Of a stretch of DNA of 64,000 nucleotides, positions 38,610-52,380 are shown piece by piece. Source of the stretch: Physcomitrium patens (taxonomy: Eukaryota > Streptophyta > Bryopsida > Funariales > Funariaceae); NCBI RefSeq assembly GCF_000002425.4, contig NC_037256.1, positions 8,650,328 to 8,714,327 of the forward strand. Direction: 5' to 3'. The stretch's first letter is position 1, and each line of letters starts with the position of its first letter. The notes below the pieces were generated by a model, which made no database searches, was not told where the DNA came from, and worked only from the letters and a program-made list of their open reading frames with translations. The translations under genes and the position numbers were made by a program.

Positions 38610-41600
38610 TATCACATGCATCACAAAGACATTTAAACTAGCAAGATGCTGAAAAGCATCTATGCCAATCCTTCATAGGGGCTATCACAAACCTGCAATA
38701 TGAAGCGTCTAAAGATGAAAGACTTGGACAATCGATGATCGCTTGAGAAAGAAGTCCACAACCCCGCAAATCCAAGGCTATCATCTGATCGGCCTTGATT
38801 ACCAGATTTGTCAGATGGGGGCAGATGCCAAGGTTCAAAGACAATAATCCAACTGGAACAAAATAGGCATCTATCAGACGGTCACACCCATCCAAGTGAA
38901 GGTGCTGGAGCCCAATGCACGACAGCTCAAGGGTCGAAACCTTTCTGCAACCCACTAATGAGAGCTTCTCAAGAGATGCAGTACAGAGCTTCACTTTCAC
39001 CAAGCCCTGTACAACCATACTCTTGTCAGAAAATCAGAAATCATATTAAGACACTTGCTGATTGATACTGTACCCAAGTGATGACATAAGTGAACAGAAG
39101 AAACGACCGAAAAAAAATTGGATCGAGTACAATTCAATCCAAATTATAAAAAGGGTTTACAAGATCAAAGAATAATGCAGGCAACGTACATCACAATTGT
39201 CAAGAACCAGCGTATTCAGTTTTGGGCAGCCTCCTCCTTCGCTGAAAACGTTGCAGACCAGGTCTGTCAGAGATTCACAGTCAGAGAGGTCTACAACTCG
39301 TAGCCAAGGGCAACGCAAAGCCAAACTTGCCAAACTCGATTGATTTTTCAGGTCAAGTCTCTGTCAATAACAAATACAAAACCGCAACTCAGTAATGTCG
39401 ACTTAAATTCGTGCAATAATCAAATACATCAATACAAATGTTCACCTCAAGCAGGCACAGCGGTGGTTGGGTACCATTTTCACACTTATGTTTTGACAAG
39501 TTTATGCGGCTAAAACTGGCAAGGGCGAAAGTTATCAAAATTACCAGCAGACTGCTGGAAGCGAGGTCGATGTGATTAAGAGCGGGACAATTAGTGAGGT
39601 TGAGCGAAGCAAGAAAAGGACTGCGTAATGTAAGCTCCACCAACCTGTAAGTTCACTTTAGATAGGTTACAAACTCGGGAATAATGCATTCCAAGATCTA
39701 AGTCATGTATGACGTTCCAGAAAAATTACAGGGTCCTAGTTGAGATAGAAAACCAATCCTACTCGGTTAGACAGCCACATTCATCAAAGAACATCATCAC
39801 ACAACCTCAGATAGGATTCACAACTCAACTTCGTAAAATTCATCAATAGGTGATAACTTCGCCATTGTATGAACTCTAGTTTCACAACAAATCACCAGAA
39901 GCTTTGTGATTATTCTAATACCTTCAAGACTACGCCATCAAAACATGCTAACTGTATTAGATACATAGTATCCTAAACCAAATACCAAGAAGCACTAATT
40001 ATACAACATGAATTCAACTTATTTTGACGTAACACTATAAATAACCCCACAAGTAATAGAAATATAGAAGAGTACTTCTTATTATTAGCCAAGCTGATGG
40101 ATCGCAAATGTGGCAGGTCGAGAGTCACCGATGTAAGCAGCCAACAGCAGTCCATAGCCAACACCTGATAAAACCTCCAGTAAATCAGGCGATTTCTGCG
40201 TCTTCTATACAAGATTAGTTTATTAGATATTTTGGATATACTTCAAGTGCTCTCTAATTCTTCAACGAACTGCAATTTTGAAATTAAATTCTTGGAAAAA
40301 ATTATTGTTATCAAACCTACTTGAAGCAGATAAGTAGTCGTCACAAAAGTCCCACTTCAAGATTATAGAACACAAGAATCGACTTCTTAAATGTCGTTTA
40401 AATGTCGGACCATTGAAGAAAGCAGTACTATTTCTTTGCAGAATAACCATATGTTTAGAGAGCCAACCATATTGAGTCGTGATTGTAAACTTAGTAAGTA
40501 AGCGCCGCATTAATCAAACAAAGCAACAGAAACAGGCCTTCTAGGAGACAGTTCATACCTCGAGCATTATGCAATGTGAAAGAGCAGCCATAGAGGAGGA
40601 GTTAATGCCTTCACAATTTTGCAGTCTAAGCTCTGTCAACATGGGCATGCGCACTCCCTGCCAAATAAAATCATCAATTGTACATGGTTTACTCTCCACA
40701 GACAGATGCTCAAAACAACCTTTATTCTTCAAGATAGTACAAGGTTCGACAGGACATAGATATGCTGTAACCTAAAGATAAGACCAGTGTCATTGTCGCT
40801 TCAGATGATCAAGCAGTTTTCAAGAGTAACCAGATCAAGTTAACTCCGACATTTGCCCAAATCATATGGGAAAGGAGAAGGAGAAAAAGAATGTGATTTA
40901 CACGAAGTTTTATCAGAAACAAAGGGTGGAGGGAGGACAGAAGAAGAAGATAGCAAAGAAGATAATCGTGATGATAATAATGATAATGACGATGTCGGTG
41001 ACGATAATAATACCTCAAGGGAAATATTGGAACAGTTGGAGGCATCAAGAATCTCAAGATTTGGGCACGCAAGAGAAACCTCGCGAAGAGTATCATCAGT
41101 GACATACGCACAGCTGGAAATGTTCAAAGATGTCAGCAGTGGACAGGCTATTGCGGCAGCACGAACTCCAGCATCCGAAAGCTTGTGACAAGACGAGACA
41201 TTTAAGCTCGTAAGACGAGGGCAATGCAGCACCGCAGAAGCAGTACCAGTTCGATTCAGCGAAAGTTCCTCCAGTTGTGGACACCTGTTGTACAAAAATT
41301 ACGCATGGGGAAAAACAAAAGCCCCGATGTGTGGTATTAGAAGAATGCACAAATCTACAATAAGTTAACGATTGAGGAATCAACATATCTATGACAACGT
41401 CACAAGCGTGATCATGATATAGAAATTATGACCTAATGGCAAGTCGGAGGACCCGGCACTTGATAATTTGCAGTGAACGTAAACCTTCATGTCGTAGCTG
41501 CACTTCTTGAGCACCTCCACTTCCCAAGCTAGCATCCGTTATACTCAAAGTGCGTAAAGATGCAGAGTTAGAAATTGTAGAGAAAAACATTTCATCCAGC

Positions 41601-44312
41601 AAATTTCCACCCAATGTGAGCACCTCCAGGTTCCTGCAAACATACATAGAAGGCATCTCAAGGACACGAGATGGCAGTTTGTACCAATTTGCTGAATTCT
41701 AATTCTGAGCTAATTAAGTTCGCAATAGAAACCAAGAAAAAAAATTATTCACTGGTAATATCACTGGTGAGTTAAGGTCTCAACAGTAAGATGCGAAAAC
41801 ATCAGAACGTTTTGAGATACAAAATAAGCTTGTCAAATCCATCGAAATGAGACGGAAGCTAGTGTATTTAGTTCTCGTCTTATACTCGACAATTAAACAA
41901 AATGCACCTGAGAGAACGCATAGCATCAAGGATCAGCCAATCTTCAACATTGGCTGTATTCTTCAAATGTAGCTCGGTTGCCCTTGGATAACGAGCGCAC
42001 ACTTCCGCAACTGCATATACTCACGGAATGTGATCATAGACATGTTTCTCAACTATTTCGACATACAATCTCACGCAGTGGAAAAGAAACAGTACCATCA
42101 TTCAAAATTAGTACTACGGTATAAGAAAGAAACTGGAAAGAGGTAGAATTACCCTAAATATCTCATATTTGTAGAAGGAACTGGCCTTAATGCAATGTAG
42201 ATGGTACCTTGCGCATTTGTTACTTTGCGGTACTCAAAATTCAATGATTTCCAAAAATCTTCATGGACACTTGCTGCACGCCACTGTCTACAAACCAAAG
42301 CCGCGTGACATAGAGTGATATGGTCCAAACAGGAGAACACCTAGAAGAGCAGAGACACCATTAGACTTTGCATATAGACACAAGCATATGCCTGCAGGAA
42401 AAAAAACATTTAACGTCTGGAATACATACACCAATAAAACCACACTCAAGCCACACACAGGTGACCCTGCTCATTCTCAGAGTGTCGAATCAAATTTCTG
42501 GACTGGTTAATGCACCTTGATGAGCAAATCGTCGGTTAGATCAAAGCGTGATCCATTAACCTTCGCCTTTTCGACGTTGCTATCCTCACTCCCATCTCCG
42601 GCATTGCCAGACTCCATGTTGCCCTCACTTCTATCCAGCAACTGCGATGAGGGATTGGAAGGGGGACCTATTGATGAACTCTCTCTGGGAAAACCTTCGA
42701 ATTGCAACGACTGACAGCTGGATGAGCTTGAGTAGTCTACTGAAGGTCCACCTGCACTGGCACTTAGAGGATGTTGTCGCCTGCGCATGAAATTCAGAAT
42801 ACTGTTGCTTAACTGCTGCACTTTGAGGATCTATTTACATACTATAATTAGTAAACATATACTTCGGTAGAAAATTCCCCAAACTAAGTTTAAGATACCA
42901 TGGAACCACATGCATCCTGATACCACAAAATCGAGAACAGGTGAAGTGCATTGCAGGTACTTACGAGAGGAGAGGAAGGTACTTGACACGTTTTCGGTGG
43001 TTATGCGGTGGTGTCGTCGGATTCTGTAGGAGTGATCGTGCATCCGATCCAGGACGCAGATTTCGAATCTCCTGTTTATAATATTCCTCCAAGCTTTGAA
43101 GGGAAGTTCTCTCCATAGATATAGTCTCATGTTGCTCGTTCCCAACTAGAAGATTTCTCTGAATATGTGAATAAAAAAGCAATTACCTTTACATTTTCCT
43201 CATATGGCTTCCTTACAACTGACAACTTGGGGTTCTACATCTCACATCATCAAATTTTGTTGCTTACATATACACCAAAAATAAAATAAAATAAAATAAA
43301 ATAATTACGGGAACCATGTGCACTTCAGCCCTATTCAGCAAATTATTACGCAGGGTCAAAAGACTCCACTAGTGCCAGTTCAGCCCTTTGGAGTCCAGTG
43401 CATACGCCATCGAGAGAAGTAAGTGTGCTGGCTGAGGTTTCATCTTAAATCACAATAAGTACTTGACATACCAAAACGCGCTGAACTCACCATCAAAGAA
43501 GGCTTCACGAATTGAGCCAGGTCATCATCGTAAGACAAAAATCTCTCTTTCAACTTTGGAAGCGGAGCGTAACCAATTGGACTGTCAAAAGCCTGTGCTT
43601 CAGGCTCAGTTTCGGGTATCTCGGAACCTCCTAAAAGGTTTCCGTGCCCTGACGCGAAGGTGTAGCTGGCTTCAGCTGCTTCACATAATAATGCTTCATC
43701 GTATGTCAGCTGCTCGTCTGCGCCATGTCTCCAGAAACAAGGGCTGTGATGCGGCGAAAGTGATAACGAGGCGGAAGAACTTCGACCTTCATAAGTTTGA
43801 CGGAATCTACTAACGCTTGGTTCGTTAGGCAATGAGTAGCCGAGATCAGTAAGCATTTCATCATCTTGCAGCAATACTGTACCTGGAACTTTAGCCTGGT
43901 CCGTGTCTATGAATTCTTTCCTGCTATTGTCATGCTCACCAACTTCGGACGAAGGGTTCGGTTCACCACCTGGTGCAATTTTGAGCATGTAGTATAATCA
44001 TGAATATATTTCGAATACGCGACTGACGTGAGATCAAAACAATATTTGCAGAGTAAATGAATCAAACAATACGCTGAACAATGAGAGCTGTTCCACATGA
44101 ATGAGACGTTCAGCGATAACCATCGCTTTCAAGCTGTGGCGAAAGTAAACCCCTCACAATGGCTGATGTGTACAAGTACCACGTGATCTCACGCGATTAA
44201 GCTTTAATTGCTAACAGGAATGGGTCATATGCTCACCATTTGTGAGCTCAGGTCGAATAAGTAACCCATCAGCCAGCCAGGGTATGCCGCCTTGACTATC
44301 ATCGGCGGCCAT
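36509..44312 (-). CDS. F-box/LRR protein 15 (SLOW MOTION-like)
   Basis: Coding exons in order are 44237-44312, 43491-43969, 42965-43158 (end uncertain), 42516-42830 (start uncertain), 42208-42340, 41908-42010, 41433-41633, 41014-41284, 40559-40657, 40076-40164, 39545-39644, 39190-39360, 38693-39006, 38297-38495, 37550-38088, 37256-37319, 36914-37000 and 36509-36607. Exons 4-18 alone give 927 residues in frame; with the N-terminal exons the protein is about 1,170. It has an F-box (DLTDDLLIKVFSCLDH, then LVCRQWRAAS and HEDFW) and about twenty Cys-rich LRRs to the C-terminus (for example SLSLVGCRKV-, LDGCDRL- and LNGCAS-type repeats). The order of segments follows Arabidopsis FBL15/SLOMO, a substrate receptor of an SCF ubiquitin ligase that affects organ initiation and auxin homeostasis. 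The acidic, low-complexity N-terminal extension is longer than in Arabidopsis. Exon 9 is short and easily missed. Confidence 0.9.
38547..38604. repeat. TA microsatellite in F-box gene intron
   Basis: About 28 TA dinucleotides lie in the 197-base intron between the exons ending at 38693 and beginning at 38495, making up more than a quarter of the intron. It should be highly length-variable between individuals. Confidence 0.9.
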
Positions 44313-46020
44313 TCAAAACTATGTTGTCTGCAGGTGCAGAGATAATCAATTCCTGAGAGGGACAAACCTACGAAACACGCAGTTGTGGCACCGCAGGCAT
44401 CATATAGGAGATTCTACATATATAACAAGGAACCAAAAAAATACTATTTTATTTACATGATAGAAAGACTCAAACGTGTAAGGAGGTGCTGAATGAACCT
44501 GACATGCCGCATTTGACCCAAATCAATTATACAGAAATCCCTAAATGAAATCCTCCGATCAGATGCTGAAACCGCACTTACTAACAGAAGCAATAGTCCT
44601 CTTAAAAAAATTAGGGTATGTACTTGTCCCAAACTGATAAAGAAAAATGAAAATAAACGCTTCCCAACAGCAGCAAAATTACCACGACAGGCTATTCTGT
44701 GAAGTGGACTGTACCTTAGGTACAACGGAAACGCTTCACCCGAAGCGAAGACCTCACAACATTCAGCTTCTTTCAACTCCTGACGGCCCCATAGCGAAAA
44801 AAAAAAAAACAAAAAACAAAAAACAAAAAAAAACCAATTGACACACCAAGAACAGACTATCTCAGGACCCGTCGCGGCATCAAGGGATCTCCACCTGGGT
44901 CCGCATCAAAGAAAGAAGTGAAATCCTTTCCAGGTCTGCCCAAAGCTACTGTTAGAAATCTCCGTGATTGCGGCGAGCGTAACCGAGCGTCCATCACAGC
45001 GCGACATTCCACCGCACACCTGCCGCTCTGAAAGTCCCCCACAACACGTTCTTTGCCCCATGCAAGATCTCCCACCCAAACCACTTCCAATTCAAACACG
45101 AGATGCACGAAAGGTACGCAGCGGGAGGCAAGCGCTTGCGCATCCTGGCACTACAAAAACCTAATTCCGCGGTTCAGGGCCGTGTCGGTACTCAACTTTC
45201 CTACGCTTTTTTCCACGCAGCTCGGTACTTGTCCACCACAAACACAAATCGTTGACAAGTGGGCGTGTCCTAAAACCCCAGAGGGTGACCTGCTCAGCCT
45301 CGTCTTGGGCCACAAAAAGGTGACAAGAGACACCTTTCCACAATCCCTCACAGCCAAGAGTCCCAAACCCACACACAAGGGGAAAACGACAACACGCCCA
45401 CTTTCGCATCTGATCTCTCACACAAAATAACAAGGGCACCGAATAATTTCCTGCATATAATCCTCTCTGGATTGGACGATTTCGCGACCATTATCAGTTA
45501 TAGCACCACGTCAGGTTGTCGTAAAAAAAACTCACCGCATGAATCCCGGATTAGTTTCGAGTTCAAGGGAACGGCTCTCCTCCTCAAGTTTGAAATTTGC
45601 AATTTTGTCAGAAAACCCCTCCACGAGGCTTTACCGACTCACCCAAATTCCCTTTCATTTCTCTGAGCTTCAGCCGCAACGTCAAAGGATTTTGTTGCAC
45701 TGAATTCTACTGCTGCTTGAAGCAATTCCCTTCATAATCATTTCCAGACCCACATCATGGATTGCGGTGATTTTACCGCACTCGACTGAAGTTCATTACC
45801 CGGGAACTGCCACGCGGAGGCATGGCTGAGGTGTCCGTAACTTCCTTTGCCTCTGCCACGTCTGCTTCCACGTCACTGATTTGTATTCTTTGCTGCCAGC
45901 GTGTAATCTGCTGCATTGGTGCGTTCATTCTTTGTCCTCCCCCCCATAAAAAAATGATATTTTGTGCCATGATTGTGAAGTGATTTCCAAGTTGAGAATG
46001 GAGCAAAATTTTAAATTGCA
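44313..46020 (-). promoter_or_regulatory. Upstream region of F-box gene
   Basis: A GC-richer block at 44,860-45,680 precedes the minus-strand start codon and probably contains the promoter and a noncoding first exon. The minus-strand sequence CTGCACCTGCAG, ending about 16 bases before the start codon, is a good splice acceptor, supporting a leader intron. The many overlapping open frames in both strands have no shared start or splice logic and no recognised domain, so I treat them as noncoding. Confidence 0.45.
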
Positions 46021-46354
46021 CAAGTTGTTATATTTTATATGACTAGTGGAAACCCATGCCATTGGCTACAAATATTTTCTGAAAATTATGATTGGGAGTT
46101 TTTGAGCTCCATGCGGAGTGATTTTGCAGTGCTACTCTCGGCAATTTGCAGCAATAGCTTGTAGATTTTGATTTATGATTGATCAAAAGTTGAGTTATTG
46201 CTTCATTTTTGTTTAATTTTTGATGAAAACAATGAGATATGCAATCAATCAAAGATATATATATATATATATATATATATTAAGAAGTTATAATATTCAA
46301 GTGAATATAATAAATAAATCATATTAAAACTATGATATTTAATTTTTTATATTA

Positions 46355-46397
<43 letters not shown>

Positions 46398-48854
46398 CTC
46401 AAAGCATAATTTAAAACTAATTATTTGCAAATTTACATATATTCCTATAGGTTGGAGTAATAGTTATTACTTTAAAACAGTTTATGTGTATTTTACCATC
46501 GTCAAGTATTAATTATAAAAAAAGAAGAAAAAATTATAATAACTTGTACAAAAAAATATTTTAAATTATATATATTTATATATATGTGTGTTTGAAGACT
46601 TTTTTTAAAATTAAATTACTCCATGGATTAGAAACTGAATATTTTTATAACTATTTAAAAATAATAAAATGTGTAATTAGATCAAATGAAAATAAAAATG
46701 ATTTCATATCTAATCAATGTATTTTTAGTTTTAGTTATTTTCTTGAATATAATCTTAATCTTTAATAAGGCGACATTCTATATTGTAGTTTTCTTGGTCC
46801 ATGCATTTTTAAGAAAATAGTCTTTCTTTTTTTAATCATAGTTTCAATCATTGTTTTGTTTTGATTATAAAATATCTTGTTCTATCTGTATTTAATTTTA
46901 TTTGTAAGTTTATTTTATGTTAATCTAAAAAATTCCTTAAGAAATATATAAGTTTAATTGAAAGAAAATTTATTAAGAGTCATGAATGAACAATATGTTT
47001 AATTAATTACATTTGTTTAATATTTACAACACCAATTAGCATCATTTTAATATGATCAATAGAGATTTTGGAACTGGTCTTATATTCTAGTTAGTTGCAT
47101 TTTCTTAATACATGCAATTTACTTCCAAATTTGGTTATTTTTTTCTATTCATTATGTATTTAAATATAGAAGTAAATATTTTATACCCTATTTTAAATAT
47201 ATGCCTGTAATTGGATACATATGATCAAATTTTGTATGTATGTTTATTTTTGTTTGTTAAGGTAAACATGCAATAGTAATTCGGTTTTGTATCTAAAGTC
47301 TTTCTTTTTAGAACTCAAAATCTTATAAGTAAATATTTATTTCTTTCATTTCTTCTTAAATTATTTGGTTTTATATTGTTAATCTGGTTCAATTTAGAAA
47401 CTATATAATGATTTTGTAGTTTAGAAACTATTATTTAAATCATAAAGCAATATTGTGTATAATATTTTATTAATAAAATAGAATTTTATTTATATTGATT
47501 TTATAAGATTTAAATTTAGACTATTCAATTATTAATCAAGAAATAAAATATTGTACAATGAAATATTGTATAAAGATATACAATTTATTTTAATAAAAAC
47601 CAAATTGTGTATGTTGTTATCAAATACAATTCGAATTGGAAAAAAATTCAAAGAAGTTATAATTAAAATTATTAATAATGCTTAAAAATCATCACAAAAG
47701 TGATGAGTCATCATTGTTTATAAATTTAACTTAATACAAGATTTCATATTGGAATTTAAAAATTAGTTCGAAACATTTTTATGTATATATATACATATAT
47801 ACATACATAATTGTTATTAAACTTCATATAAAAAATTTATAAAATTACAAAATTATTTTATTTTATTATATAAAACAATAAATATTCATAAATTTACTTA
47901 AAATAGTAATACTATATTTAATTGTGAAAAAAATAAACGTAAATATAAAAAATAATCAATAAAATAAAAGTTAAAAAAGATTCTTGTATTTTCTTATAGT
48001 ATTATGGAATGTTATTTTATTGATTATTTTTTAGGTTTATGTTTATTTTATGTAAAAATAAGAAACCAGATATGATTATCTTTTATGTTTATGTTTATTT
48101 TATATAAAAAATATTCTTGTATTTTCTTTTGTAACTTTTTAGATTAAAATAAAATTATTTTTATTATAAAATATTAATTTTTCTAAATGTGATTAGAAAT
48201 AACACTATTCTTTTCTTTTTTTTAAATCACCTTTGTGTACATAAGGTTTGATAAAAATGTGTTGAAACCTAAAGATTTGAATTAAATGTAAACAATTTTT
48301 AAATTTTAATTTTGAGTTATAAAAATTTTAAATGTATTTTTACTTATATCTATGGAGTCTTTGAGTTATGGTAGTTAAGATTTAATAAATATTTGAATCA
48401 GCTATCTATAACATTTGTAATTCTTATGTTGTAGTAAATTTTACTTTAAATTATAAAGCTGTATTTTGAATAATACAACTAATTTTTCGATGCTTTTTTT
48501 CTTTTTTTCATTTCTCTTTGAAATTTCAAGTCTGGAGAATTGTGATTTGTATATTAATTGCATTAGATAAACATTATTTACAACCATAAAATTTTATATT
48601 TATCTAACTGATTTAAAAATTGACAAGATACAGATGTTGGAACAATGAAATATAAACTGAATCAAAATACCAACGTGGTAAGAAGAATAAAAAAGTTATT
48701 TTAAATACTTTTTTGAAGATACCACAAAATATTTACCGGCTTCATTTAGATTTATTTAATTTTATCTTTGAAATTAAGAAAACTATATAATAACGGACAC
48801 AAAAATCCTTTTTTGTCTATTTATTTATTTACCAGTACCGTTCTCATGGATATA

Positions 48855-48888
<34 letters not shown>

Positions 48889-50288
48889 TAGATACCATTC
48901 TCATTGGAAAGATAGAATTAAATCAAAATTATTACTTAATGCATTAGATTTGTACAAAAGTTGAAATTGGTTAAATAGAACAAAATGAAAGCTGATAGAA
49001 CTCTCTTTTCTAGGGGCATTAAGTATGTTTTTATTTTATTTCTTTTTTTTTTATTGTTTTCTATAATAAACCAAATCTTACAATGACATAGTAGACCATT
49101 AAATTTTTTAGAAATATGGAATAAAGAAAAAAATAATACAAGATACAACAACTACATTGTACATATATGTTGCAAAGTAAAACATTATCATTTGCAAGGT
49201 GCTTCCATAAAGAAATTTTGCAACAAAACTTTTTTTTATTAATAAATGGCATATGAAGATACTAATGAATGTGGTTAAACACACATAAAACAAATTACAA
49301 CCTTAAGTATGCTTTATTATATTCAAAAAACCTTTTGTAGAATTTTTGATTTTTGGACTACTTTTTTTGAGATTTATGTATCCTTTAAAAAGTACTAAAA
49401 TCTTTCTATAAGTTTCCATAACCTTCTATAGTTTTCTAGAATTTTTCAAGAAACAATTGCAGTCTTTTAAAAGCTTTGTAAGTCCCTTGTAACCATTTAG
49501 AACTTTCTTTGGTCTTCTAAAACTTTCTAAATAAAAATCTCTTGATCTATAAAATTTATTTAAATTTTAGATCTTTTAAAAAACAATCATATAGAATCTA
49601 CTTGCTATAATAAATTCAGAAAATAAGTCAAATAATATTTTAATGTTATCAATACAAATTTAAAAGAAATCTAAGTCGTCTTAAATTCCTAGTTATAAAA
49701 CTAATTTTTATTTCAAAACTAAAAACTTATTTATTTTTATTTTTATGTAAATTTCTTGATCTTTTGTTCATTATCTTTGGGTTGTTGACAAGTAGCATAA
49801 TAATATATTTCTAAAGAACAAAAAATATCTTTTACATCTTTCATACATATTTTAGAATAATAACTAAAAAACTATAAAATTAAGAATGAGTCAACTACAT
49901 ACATATAAAAATTAGAATGAAAAATTATTCTCTAATTGTAGTGCTGTCTTGGTTTTTTTTAAAATATTAAAAAAACACTATAGAATTATATTATTTCTTT
50001 ATTTTTAAAACACTTGTCTCCTTTACATCAAGAAATTAGAAAATATCTGTTTTCATTGTGATTATATTTTAAAAGCTCATTTTATCTTAGATTTTGTATT
50101 TCTTTATTTTATTATTTATTATTTTATAAAAATTTAAATTTAATATGTTTCTATATGTAAACCTACTATTTTTCTTTTAAATTATTTTTTCTAATTGGTT
50201 TTGATCTTAGTTTGTTTATACATAAAATTATTTATACTTTATTCTTGTTAATTATTTACAACTTATAAATCTAATTTATCTTGTATTG

Positions 50289-50323
<35 letters not shown>

Positions 50324-51933
50324 ATTTCTCAAATAAAAGTAACAGTCTTAAATAAAACATCATTACAAAGAACTAATATACATTCCTTAAATAATTTAAG
50401 TAGTAAATACTACAAAAAGTTCAATTCATTTTTCACTAAATTTAGAAAATAAAATATACGTTTTTAATATTTTAATAAGTCTTTATTGGTATCAATATAC
50501 CTTAGACATGCAATTCCACCAATAACCTAGTTTCTAAGTGTTAATATAAAGCTAATGTAAGCAACAAAGTTCATACAACAAAAAATAAATAAAGAATGAC
50601 ATGTACATAAACAAATGCCATGAAGAGATTGTTTTATAAGTTAATGCATCTTTGTTCTGACAAGAGATCAGTAGTGTTTTATACAAGTGTATAAATTTTT
50701 GTTTAAGAATGAGATTTTTTAATTTTAGAAACATGTTATAATTTTTTTTATTTTGTAAACAATTGATTGCATATTCCAACTACAAACCAAATCTAACTTA
50801 AAATTTGAAGGAGAAAACACTAATTATTCACCTATCATTTTATTTTTAAAAAACATTACTTGATGTAATCTAGATTTTTTTTTTTTATAACAGCAAACAA
50901 TAATAAAACTATAAAATTATCTTTGGTTTATTTAGAGCCAATGTATCTTCAACATTGTCTTTTGAACCAAATCTTCCAAAATATAAATTCTAACACTTTG
51001 ATCTCTATTAAAATATTTGGAATTTCAATTATCAATTATCAAACCTTGGACTTAGTAAAATCAAAAGCATGAAATTGAGAAACTTGTTAACTAAGTCTAA
51101 CCCACCTCTCTTTTTCAGTCCCTCTGCTTATTCATTCATCTTCTTATCAACCTCAACTAATATGCTTCTTGCAACCTCTTGACTTCAGGTCACATGGTTC
51201 ACCTCAGATGGTCCATTCCATTAAGATAAGTGTATCTATAACTAGAAAAAAGTTGTTCACAAGTTTTGGTTCATTCTTCTTAAATATGGTAAACTCTTGT
51301 GGCATCAAGTTTTTTTTCTTTTTAATAAATTAAAAATTAGACAAAATTTGAAATACAACCCCCTCTAGTTTGCACAAACCTGCATTCAAATGTGAACTCC
51401 TATTTAAGTCACTTTTGTTTTAAGAAAGAAAGAAAGAAAGAAAAAAAACAAAACAAAACAAAACAAACAAACAGAAAAGAAAACAGTGTACATCTTATTC
51501 CAGCAACGATCATTTGTCCCAAAATGTTCATGTCTTGAGTTAATATTCTTGAGTTGCCCTTTTGTTCCATTGTAAAATATCACATCCCAAGTCATTTGTC
51601 TTAATTCCTTGTATTAAGTTTTGCCAGATTTGAAAGGTCTGCAGTTTATAAATTGAAACGCTGGCAACTCCATGGAAAATAATAGATTCAGTGAAGGACA
51701 CAAACTGATTTCTGAGGGCAGAATTAACTTTTTATCATCATTGTGCTGTAGGCTGGAAATATTGCCTCAACTTGGACCATCCCCTACACATGATTGATTA
51801 CATGGTATGCATTTAAATTCAATGATAGTGTCCTATCTTTTAATTCAATTGACCAGATACATCTGATAACTGGATTGAATCAGAACCTAGAGCTGAGAGC
51901 ATATCACAGCAAAAGAAGCTATGACGTTACAAA

Positions 51934-51966
<33 letters not shown>

Positions 51967-52380
51967 CTTCTATCACCAATACCACTAAAAATAAAGATAA
52001 TACATGTACATGTTGTTTGATTTGTACTTCGATAATTAGAATGTCAAATTTGATTAAACTCCCTCAAGTCACCACCAAGAGACACCATTGTGTAACTCAA
52101 ACCTCAACCTTGTAAATACACAATACAATGCTACGTATTAAACCCCAAAAGGCATACTCAAAGATCCTACTACAAAGATCCAGTTTGTTTCTTGTAAACT
52201 CAACACTCGTTAACATGAGAGGAAGAGGAGAAGGTTAGTCTTAAGATGAGAGTAGGAAAACAAAGATGGACAAGCAGCAAGAAGCATGAAAAACAAGAGT
52301 TGCAATCGAAACCTACACTTCTCTGAAGGTAAAAAAATAAAATAAAATATAATAAAAACGTTACCCACTCCCACAAGCCA
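46021..52380. other. AT-rich spacer without recognised genes
   Basis: Over six kilobases of AT-rich DNA contain several TA microsatellites (46,254-46,280; 46,360-46,395; 48,860-48,886; 50,290-50,320; 51,936-51,961), an AAAG/AAAAC simple repeat at 51,422-51,480, and a small inverted repeat listed separately. No transposon domain was recognised. From about 51,100 the base composition becomes more balanced without a clear gene. Confidence 0.6.
47925..48060. repeat. Small inverted repeat
   Basis: The segment near 47,925-47,970 (ending AATAATCAATAAAATAAAAG) is complemented by 48,010-48,058 (beginning GTTATTTTATTGATTATT), giving arms of about 45 bases around a 40-base loop. A second near copy of the loop phrase ATTCTTGTATTTTCTT lies at 48,112. 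It may be a decayed miniature foldback element. Confidence 0.55.

Noticed and set aside
40853..41188. Two overlapping plus-strand open frames
   Set aside because: They are antisense to an F-box gene exon and its adjacent intron; their acidic low-complexity sequence comes from a GATAAT-like simple repeat in the intron.
45053..45439. Overlapping open frames on both strands upstream of the F-box gene
   Set aside because: They are in GC-rich DNA with no domain and no consistent splice sites linking them to the gene.
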